DNA of 18,265 nt from QYOJ01 sp964642545 (lineage in GTDB: Bacteria > Bacteroidota > Bacteroidia > Bacteroidales > FEN-979), in NCBI GenBank assembly GCA_964642545.1, contig CAZXQU010000058.1:1-18265 (forward strand), in the 5' to 3' direction. A program made the position numbers and the translations under genes. The notes below the pieces were generated by a model. It did not search any database, was not told where the DNA came from, and worked only from the letters and a program-made list of their open reading frames with translations. Positions 7,764 through 13,814 of the stretch are shown here, piece by piece. The number at the start of each line of letters is the position of its first letter. The first letter of the stretch is position 1.

Positions 7764-8648
7764 ATGACACCGATGAAAACAAACATGAAAACAACAAAAA
7801 TTTTAGCTTTTGGAGCTGGTATCCTTTTTGTACTTGCCCTCATTTTTTCTGTTACACTGATTTTTCAGAAAAATAGCCTGAAAAAATCTCTCGTTCTTGA
7901 ACAAAGCCATGGTGCTACTTTACTGGCCCAGAAACATGCCCTCCAAAAGGAGGTTGAAATTTATACAATGGAGGTTTCCAGATTAAAAGGCAAAAACAAA
8001 GAGTTGGATGCATCCCTCGCGGAATCTATCAATAAGTTGAATAACGCCCAGGATGAACTGAACCGCCTGATTCGTGAGAATAGTGATAAAAAGCTGATTC
8101 TGAAAAAATTAAAAGAAGTAGAGGCCTTAAAAGATGAACTTGAAGGGAAACTCGTTGCCTTAAATGCAATGCTTGATGAGTTGAATAATGAGAAGCTGGC
8201 ATTAAATAACACCATCACCACCCTGCAAAATGAGAATTTTGAAATGTCGGCCAACATGCAGATGATGCAAGCTGTTATGGCGAACAACTTCTTGATAGAA
8301 ACGCTTAAAGGGAAAAAAGATAAACTTACTGTTACAGCAAAACGTGCCGGAAAGATAAAGGTTACTTTTGAGATTCCAGTTGCCATCCAGGAACAGGTTC
8401 ATTTCAAGATAGTTAAACCAGACGGGGCTGTAATGGAGTCTAAAAATGACAAAAACTTTACAGTGATTACGCAGAACGCTTCCACCGGGTTGATGGCAAG
8501 CAGTTCGTCGGCATCGGGTACCGCAGTGAAAACCAAGAGGGTCAATTTAATTTATAAACCGGATACAAAGCTTCGTCCCGGTATTTATACCATCGAAGTT
8601 TATAATAACGATACTTATTTGGGGGCGAGTCAAATCAAACTCAAGTAG
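7764..8648 (+). CDS. Membrane-anchored coiled-coil protein with C-terminal beta domain, function unknown
   Basis: A 294-residue protein I cannot assign to a named family. A short basic N-terminus leads into one membrane helix (about 12-34). A long coiled coil rich in Leu, Lys and Glu follows (about 35-175), and then a C-terminal part of about 105 residues (187-294) whose alternating pattern and ending (PGIYTIEVYNNDTYLGASQIKLK) suggest an Ig-like beta sandwich. A Ser/Ala-rich loop lies at about 240-252. The likely topology is cytoplasmic N-terminus with the coiled coil and beta domain in the periplasm. The frame also opens at a TTG at 7731, but that codon lies in the -7 element. ATG 7764 is preferred; ATGs at 7773 and 7785 are possible. 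The divergent two-component operon and the shared operator-like repeats make this a likely target of that system. A strong terminator follows. Confidence 0.82.
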   Translation: MTPMKTNMKTTKILAFGAGILFVLALIFSVTLIFQKNSLKKSLVLEQSHGATLLAQKHALQKEVEIYTMEVSRLKGKNKELDASLAESINKLNNAQDELNRLIRENSDKKLILKKLKEVEALKDELEGKLVALNAMLDELNNEKLALNNTITTLQNENFEMSANMQMMQAVMANNFLIETLKGKKDKLTVTAKRAGKIKVTFEIPVAIQEQVHFKIVKPDGAVMESKNDKNFTVITQNASTGLMASSSSASGTAVKTKRVNLIYKPDTKLRPGIYTIEVYNNDTYLGASQIKLK

Positions 8649-8672
8649 AGTGATTGGCTGGTTTTTGGTAAG

Positions 8673-8698
8673 ATCCCGGCGAAAGCCGGGATTTTTTA
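8673..8698 (+). terminator. Intrinsic terminator after the coiled-coil gene
   Basis: A perfect 8-bp stem (ATCCCGGC, 8673-8680, paired with GCCGGGAT, 8685-8692) closes a GAAA tetraloop and is followed by TTTTTATT. It starts 24 bases after the stop of the coiled-coil gene and separates it from the next operon. Confidence 0.9.
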
Positions 8699-8736
8699 TT
8701 GAAATAGACGGATTACAAAACAATCAAAATATAAAT

Positions 8737-8744
8737 TACTTTTG
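8737..8744 (+). promoter_or_regulatory. Candidate -7 promoter element for the serine hydrolase-NTT operon
   Basis: TACTTTTG is an exact TAnnTTTG match, identical to the element at 7726, with only 13 bases between it and the ATG at 8758. The leader would therefore be very short. No clear -33 element is visible. Confidence 0.5.
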
Positions 8745-8757
8745 TAGATTACTAGAT

Positions 8758-9711
8758 ATGATGAATTTAAACTTTTTAGGAATTATCCTGGCGACTTTGA
8801 TTCTCACCGCTTCGGCATGCGGTCAGCAAAAAGAACAGGTGTATCAACCTGATACACTGCCATTTGCATTAAACGACAGTCTGAAACCATTGCGGGCTTT
8901 GGTTGATTCAAAGCTTCAGCAGGAACTTGTGCGGACACTTAATACTAACCCTAAATGGGCCAGGCTGATCAATCAAAAGAAGATGGCCATCGGACTGGTC
9001 GACTTGAGGGATCCCTATTCGGTTAAGTATGCCCGTGTCAATGGAAATGTGATGATGTATGCCGCCAGCCTTCCAAAGATTGCAATCTTACTTACAGCAG
9101 AGGATGCACTCGAAAAAGGGGAGTTGGAATACACGCCCGAGGTGAAACAGGATATGCGGATTATGATCAGTCGTTCCAACAACGAAGCTGCTACCCGCAT
9201 GATGGATCGTCTTGGCTTTAAAAAAATTGAGAGTGTCCTAACAGATCCCAAATACGATCTCTATGATGATGAATTCGGTGGTGGATTGTGGGTAGGGAAA
9301 CGTTATTCCAAGTTTGGTGAGCGCTACCCTGAACATATCAAAGGATTGAGTCATGCTGCAACCGTTTCCCAGGTTTGCCGGTTTTACTATATGCTGGCTT
9401 TTGGAAAGTTGGTAAGCTTCGAGCGCTCGAAACAGATGCTTGAGATTATGGGCGACCCTGAACTTCATCATAAGTTTGTAAACTCGTTGGAGAAGATTGC
9501 ACCTAAAGCGAAATTATACCGGAAATCGGGCTCCTGGCAAAATTTTCATTCCGACTCAATCCTCGTATGGGAGATGAATGGAAGAAAATATATTTTGGTT
9601 GCCCTGATTGAGGATCCCGACGGAGAAAAGATTATCCGCGATCTTGCATACACGATAGAAGATGTTCTAAGGAACTACTCTTCATCCTATGCTGAAAAGA
9701 AAATTAAATAG
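8758..9711 (+). CDS. Lipoprotein serine hydrolase of the class A beta-lactamase/DD-peptidase fold
   Basis: A 317-residue protein. The start is taken at ATG 8758 (or 8761), just after the promoter element; an in-frame GTG at 8650 would translate through the terminator and is rejected. A hydrophobic signal (NFLGIILATLILTASAC) ends in a lipobox-like ASAC at about residue 21, so it is probably a lipoprotein. Three motifs of penicillin-recognising enzymes are visible: SLPK (nucleophile S104 and K107), SNN at 140-142 (equivalent to SDN) and KSG at 256-258 (equivalent to KTG). I see no clear Glu166-type deacylation residue in an omega loop, so a cell-wall or other amide/ester hydrolase is as likely as a beta-lactamase. 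The TAG stop overlaps the GTG of the transporter gene by one base, so the two are one operon. A second hydrolase of this type ends at 12561 on the other strand. Confidence 0.86.
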   Translation: MMNLNFLGIILATLILTASACGQQKEQVYQPDTLPFALNDSLKPLRALVDSKLQQELVRTLNTNPKWARLINQKKMAIGLVDLRDPYSVKYARVNGNVMMYAASLPKIAILLTAEDALEKGELEYTPEVKQDMRIMISRSNNEAATRMMDRLGFKKIESVLTDPKYDLYDDEFGGGLWVGKRYSKFGERYPEHIKGLSHAATVSQVCRFYYMLAFGKLVSFERSKQMLEIMGDPELHHKFVNSLEKIAPKAKLYRKSGSWQNFHSDSILVWEMNGRKYILVALIEDPDGEKIIRDLAYTIEDVLRNYSSSYAEKKIK

Positions 9712-12560
9712 TGCTCGCTTACTTAGAAAAACTCACTAAACCACTTCTAAAAAGGGCTTTCGACGTCCGTGATGGTGAATTTCACAGGGCCATCCTGATG
9801 CAACTCTATATCTTCCTGATTATCTCTACACTGATGATCGTTAAGGCATCCGTGAATGGGCTCTTCCTGTCGAAAATAGGAGCAGAACACCTGCCGGAAG
9901 CCTTCGTGCTCGTCGCTCTTTTTGCAGCGGTTTTCTCCATCATCTATGCGAGGTTTCTCTCCCGAATCTCGTTGAACCGGATCATCCATCGTACCTTGGT
10001 CTCCTCCATTGTGATCCTGCTTCTTTTCGGCATCCTCCTTCATATAGGCTTCCTCGAAGGATGGATCCTGTTTCTGTTTTATATCTGGGTTGCCATCTTT
10101 GCTGTCCTTGCCACCTCTCAGTTCTGGATCCTGGCAAATATCATTTTCAATTCCCGTGAAGCTAAACGACTCTTTGGATTTATCGGCTCCGGCGCAATAG
10201 CGGGCGGGATCTTTGGGGGATACCTTACTTCGATACTCGCTCAAGCAGTAACCAGCGAGAATCTTCTGTTTCTATCGGCTATCCTGCTGTCATTTTGTAT
10301 TCCTATAGCCAAAAAATTGTGGAAGCAGAATGTTCAGGGTGTCCAGTCCGATTTTGTGCAGAAGAAACGTCAAAAGGGTTTCGGAGAACACCCATTTTCC
10401 CTGATCCGTCACTCCAAACATCTTACCTACCTTGCCAGTATCATCGGGATTAGTGTCATCGTGGCTAAACTGGTCGATTATCAGTTCAGCGCCATTGCAT
10501 CCGCTGCGATTGAAGACCCTGATGAATTGACCGCCTTCTTTGGTTTCTGGTTCTCTAACTTTAATGTGCTCTCCCTGTTGATCCAGCTCTTTCTCACCCG
10601 GAGGGTGGTAGGTGTTTTCGGAGTGGGAAGTTCACTCTTTTTTCTTCCCTTCGGAATCATGATGGGCGCTTTTGTGGTGCTATTTGTTCCGGAACTATGG
10701 GCCGCAATCTTTCTGAAGATGAGTGATGGAAGCCTGAAACAATCTATCAACAAAGCCTCCACCGAACTTCTGGCCTTGCCCATCCCTGCGGAAATCAAGA
10801 ACCAGACGAAGAGCTTCATTGATGTATTTATTGATTGTGCAGCAACCGGCATCGGTGGATTGATCCTGATTTTTGTGATCTCCGGATTTGACCTCTCTAC
10901 ACGCTACATCAGCCTGATCATCATGGCGCTGCTCTTCGTATGGGGGTATTTTGCATTTAAGGTACGGAAGGAGTACCTCAAATCCTTTAAACTTAAAATA
11001 GAACAGGCAAAAGAGGGGGATAAAAAGAAAGGGATCGACCTTTCAAACGAGTCGGTAATCGGAGGGATTGCGCATGTCCTGGAACAGGGCTCCCCAAAAC
11101 AAATATTGTATATGCTCCGTAAAGTGAGAGAGCTTGATGATGATCGGTTTTTTGATGTTACCTGTAAATTGATCTCTCATCCCCTTCCTGAAATACGAAC
11201 AGAAGCATTGCATAACCTCTATTTCTATAAACGCCATCATCTGATAGAAGAGGCTGAGGCCTTAGTGAAAGACCCTGATCAACGGGTAAAAATCGCGGCA
11301 TTTGAATACTTGATTGAACATAACCCAGAGAAGCTGGTTTATCTGATGAATCATTACCTGCATGATCATGATTACATGGTTAGCGGAGCTGCCCTGATCA
11401 GTCTTGCCGGAGAGATACGTGACAATCCAACACTGATGGAGCTGTTTTCCCTGGCAAGCAGACTGCAAGAGAAAATTGAGAAGGTACCCTCCATTAACAA
11501 CCCGATTGAACGTGAGTATACAAAACTGCTGATCCTTAAGGTAATCGGACTGGCCGATCTGACCGACTTTTATTCCTTTATCGAAGATTCTCTTTCCGAT
11601 CCATCACCGTTGGTGGTGAAACAAGCAATTCTTTCCGCAAGCACCACGTTGAACACGATTTTCATCCCCGAACTTACCGGATTTCTGGCTAAGGAAGGTT
11701 ACCTGGCCTCTGCAAGGCAGGCACTTGCGAACTTTGGGATACAGATTTTGAAAAATTTTGATGGGATGGTTGCCGATACAGCAACACCCATTGAAGTTCT
11801 AAGAATGATCCCTTCGGTAGTGGAAACAATGAATTCACAGAAGGCAGTTGACTTTTTATTCCACTTGCTTGATTTTGACGATCAGGTTGTGCGGCTTGAA
11901 TCCTTACGTTCCCTGAATACACTGAAGAAGTCCTTTCCACAGCTAAAATTCAAAAACAGGGAAATCATCAACTGTATCCTCTCTGAAGCCAAGATGTACC
12001 GGGATACAATTTCTGTTCTCTATGCTGAAATGCAGGTTTCGGCCTCTTCCTCTGTTGAGACCTTCTTAACCCGGGATGAACTACTAAACGAAGCAAGGCA
12101 GAGCCTGATTGTATTACTCGAGAAACGCCTTGATGGTTATCTGGAACGGATCTTCAGATTATTGGGGTTAAAGTATCCCCCCGATGATATGATTTCAATA
12201 TATAATAGCATCCAGAGCGAAAATCCGGATATCAGGATGAACGCCGTGGAGTTTCTTGATAATATTCTCGAGTCGGGCTTAAAGAAAGTATTGATCCCCA
12301 TTGTTGAAACAGCTCTTCTGGATACAATTTCAGAAGTGGCCATTAAAAACCTGAATCTGAAGATCCCGGAAGAGTTCAGGTGCCTTGGGCTACTGCTCGA
12401 AGGAAAAGATTTCAGGATCAAACTTGCCGTATTACACCTGATCGCACTTCAGAAGGATAAGAGGTTCGTTCCTTTGCTGGAAACATTAACAGGTCACAGA
12501 AATCAGAAATTGCGCAGTATGGTAAATGCTACTTTAGCTGTTCTGCAAAGAGATAAGTAG
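9711..12560 (+). CDS. NTT (ATP/ADP translocase-like) transporter fused to a HEAT-like helical domain
   Basis: A 949-residue fusion. Residues 1-415 hold about 11-12 hydrophobic helices and match the bacterial Npt1/Npt2 group of nucleotide transporters: RDGEFHRA at 20-27, a lysine (K45) in the first helix, SQFWILANIIF with AKRLFGFIGSGAIAGGIFGG (136-170), LTAFFGFWF (273-281), and KMSDGSLKQSINKASTELL to DVFIDCAATGIGG (336-383). Residues from about 445 to 949 are soluble and consist of repeated helical pairs of HEAT type (for example LISHPLPEIRTEALHNL and ALVKDPDQRVKIAAFEYL). NTT proteins exchange or import nucleotides across the inner membrane. Fusions with HEAT domains are known in free-living bacteria, but their substrate is largely untested. 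The GTG start overlaps the hydrolase stop (TAGTG) and no better ATG exists near it. The stop abuts the stop of the convergent hydrolase. Confidence 0.88.
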   Translation: MLAYLEKLTKPLLKRAFDVRDGEFHRAILMQLYIFLIISTLMIVKASVNGLFLSKIGAEHLPEAFVLVALFAAVFSIIYARFLSRISLNRIIHRTLVSSIVILLLFGILLHIGFLEGWILFLFYIWVAIFAVLATSQFWILANIIFNSREAKRLFGFIGSGAIAGGIFGGYLTSILAQAVTSENLLFLSAILLSFCIPIAKKLWKQNVQGVQSDFVQKKRQKGFGEHPFSLIRHSKHLTYLASIIGISVIVAKLVDYQFSAIASAAIEDPDELTAFFGFWFSNFNVLSLLIQLFLTRRVVGVFGVGSSLFFLPFGIMMGAFVVLFVPELWAAIFLKMSDGSLKQSINKASTELLALPIPAEIKNQTKSFIDVFIDCAATGIGGLILIFVISGFDLSTRYISLIIMALLFVWGYFAFKVRKEYLKSFKLKIEQAKEGDKKKGIDLSNESVIGGIAHVLEQGSPKQILYMLRKVRELDDDRFFDVTCKLISHPLPEIRTEALHNLYFYKRHHLIEEAEALVKDPDQRVKIAAFEYLIEHNPEKLVYLMNHYLHDHDYMVSGAALISLAGEIRDNPTLMELFSLASRLQEKIEKVPSINNPIEREYTKLLILKVIGLADLTDFYSFIEDSLSDPSPLVVKQAILSASTTLNTIFIPELTGFLAKEGYLASARQALANFGIQILKNFDGMVADTATPIEVLRMIPSVVETMNSQKAVDFLFHLLDFDDQVVRLESLRSLNTLKKSFPQLKFKNREIINCILSEAKMYRDTISVLYAEMQVSASSSVETFLTRDELLNEARQSLIVLLEKRLDGYLERIFRLLGLKYPPDDMISIYNSIQSENPDIRMNAVEFLDNILESGLKKVLIPIVETALLDTISEVAIKNLNLKIPEEFRCLGLLLEGKDFRIKLAVLHLIALQKDKRFVPLLETLTGHRNQKLRSMVNATLAVLQRDK

Positions 12561-13814
12561 TTATTTGCGAATAATTCTGTCAATCTGAGCTGCCAGGCCA
12601 TAATGGTCTTTTGAAGAATTCTTCTTTAATACATTCGACATCAGTGCGACCATATAAATCGTCCCGTCATCGTGTTCGATAATGGCAACGGAGTTCATGT
12701 AGTTCTCAACATTTCCCATGTATTTTTCACAGGTATATCCCTCTTCCGGTTTACACTTATAAAGACTGCCGGATTTAAAATAGACAGCTGCATCGGTAAG
12801 GACTCCTGCCGACGCATACCGGATACGCCGATCGGACGTAAACATCAATCGCTTCATCTCCAGGCTCGATTTTTCGTCAACGATCTTTCCCTGCTCCATG
12901 GCAATCAGGTATTTCATCAGCCCATAAGGAGATGCGCTGCTTCCTCCGCTGCCTGTGATGTATGTTTTAGCTCCGCTGGTGAAAAAACTTCCTAGCCTGA
13001 ACTCCTCTGTACTGATGCCAATTGCCTGCAATGGTTCATTTACAACGGCAACCGCCATTTCCGTCAATTTGGCCTTTGGGGTATTCTTAAAAAAGTCGGC
13101 CTCTTGTTGCGGTGTTGGGGGATAGCTCTTCCCGAATGCCCGCATGAGTAAGGCCTCTTTCCACACCACGCTGGCAGCGCCATTGTTGCTGGCAGATATC
13201 ATGTGGTCGGCCCATTCATAGAGATTGAAGGTATCGCTCTCCTGGATCGCCCGTTTAAAGGAGGTTTTCGTTTTCGGATCAAAGAAGGGAACGGTGTGAG
13301 AATCGTGGACTGCCCATTTGCCGCCTCTTACCATCCGGTTCTTCATCAGTTCCTGCCGCTTTTCAAACGAATCGGGGTAGAGTTTGCTGAGTTCCGTAAA
13401 GAGTCCAGCCATCACGGCCAGTTTGGCGACACTTCCAGGCATAAACCCCCTGTTTTCTTGTCTTCGTGCATACCGGATCTTTTTCCCAGGGGTGATATCG
13501 AGGATGGTGATGGAATAACTCTCATCCATATTGGGAAAAAGGGAATTAAGGGCTTTCTGAAGATCCGGATCGGGCGTAGGAAGTTGGTTGAGCACAGCAC
13601 CCTTCTCTCCGAGAAGGTTAAGTTTGACACTCTTCAACGGTTTGAGCATCCCTGCCTTGGGTTTGGTTCCTTGCAACGCTCCCGACATGATTAGCTCAAG
13701 CCGGTATAACCGTCTGATGCCTGTGATGGCATATCCATCCCAGGGGTAAGGGAAAATGGCATCCGGCGAGAAGAGGAAGATGAATAAAAAGAGGAATATC
13801 AGTTTAGTTTTCAT
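12561..13814 (-). CDS. Exported serine hydrolase of the class A beta-lactamase/DD-peptidase fold
   Basis: A 417-residue protein. The frame opens at 13865, but ATG 13814 is preferred: it is followed at once by a signal peptide (MKTKLIFLFLFIFLF) and overlaps the stop of the dikinase gene by 11 bases, giving coupling. No lipobox cysteine is seen, so the protein is either secreted to the periplasm or held by an uncleaved N-terminal helix. The active-site motifs are SVAK (S128, K131) within FMPGSVAKLAVMAG, SNN at 209-211 in SASNNGAA, and KSG at 347-349. The segment order resembles that of the hydrolase at 8758, but the protein is about 100 residues longer. Residues 179-195 (about KTKTSFKRAIQESDTFN) and a Cys pair in CKPEEGYTCE give it its own character. 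A deacylating Glu is not evident. Substrate unknown; peptidoglycan-related or exported ester/amide hydrolysis is inferred. Confidence 0.83.
   Translation of the reverse strand: MKTKLIFLFLFIFLFSPDAIFPYPWDGYAITGIRRLYRLELIMSGALQGTKPKAGMLKPLKSVKLNLLGEKGAVLNQLPTPDPDLQKALNSLFPNMDESYSITILDITPGKKIRYARRQENRGFMPGSVAKLAVMAGLFTELSKLYPDSFEKRQELMKNRMVRGGKWAVHDSHTVPFFDPKTKTSFKRAIQESDTFNLYEWADHMISASNNGAASVVWKEALLMRAFGKSYPPTPQQEADFFKNTPKAKLTEMAVAVVNEPLQAIGISTEEFRLGSFFTSGAKTYITGSGGSSASPYGLMKYLIAMEQGKIVDEKSSLEMKRLMFTSDRRIRYASAGVLTDAAVYFKSGSLYKCKPEEGYTCEKYMGNVENYMNSVAIIEHDDGTIYMVALMSNVLKKNSSKDHYGLAAQIDRIIRK

Noticed and set aside
8650..8757. GTG start extending the serine hydrolase by 36 residues
   Set aside because: It would run through the intrinsic terminator and the promoter element and would bury the signal peptide; ATG 8758 places the signal at the N-terminus.
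8758..9711. Acquired class A beta-lactamase
   Set aside because: SNN and KSG motifs and the lack of a visible Glu166 equivalent make a resistance enzyme unsupported; there is no mobile element nearby.
9747..10244. Long minus-strand open frame inside the NTT gene
   Set aside because: It is a polar, low-hydrophobicity antisense shadow of the membrane-coding region with no recognisable domain; similar antisense frames occur in the other genes and were left out.
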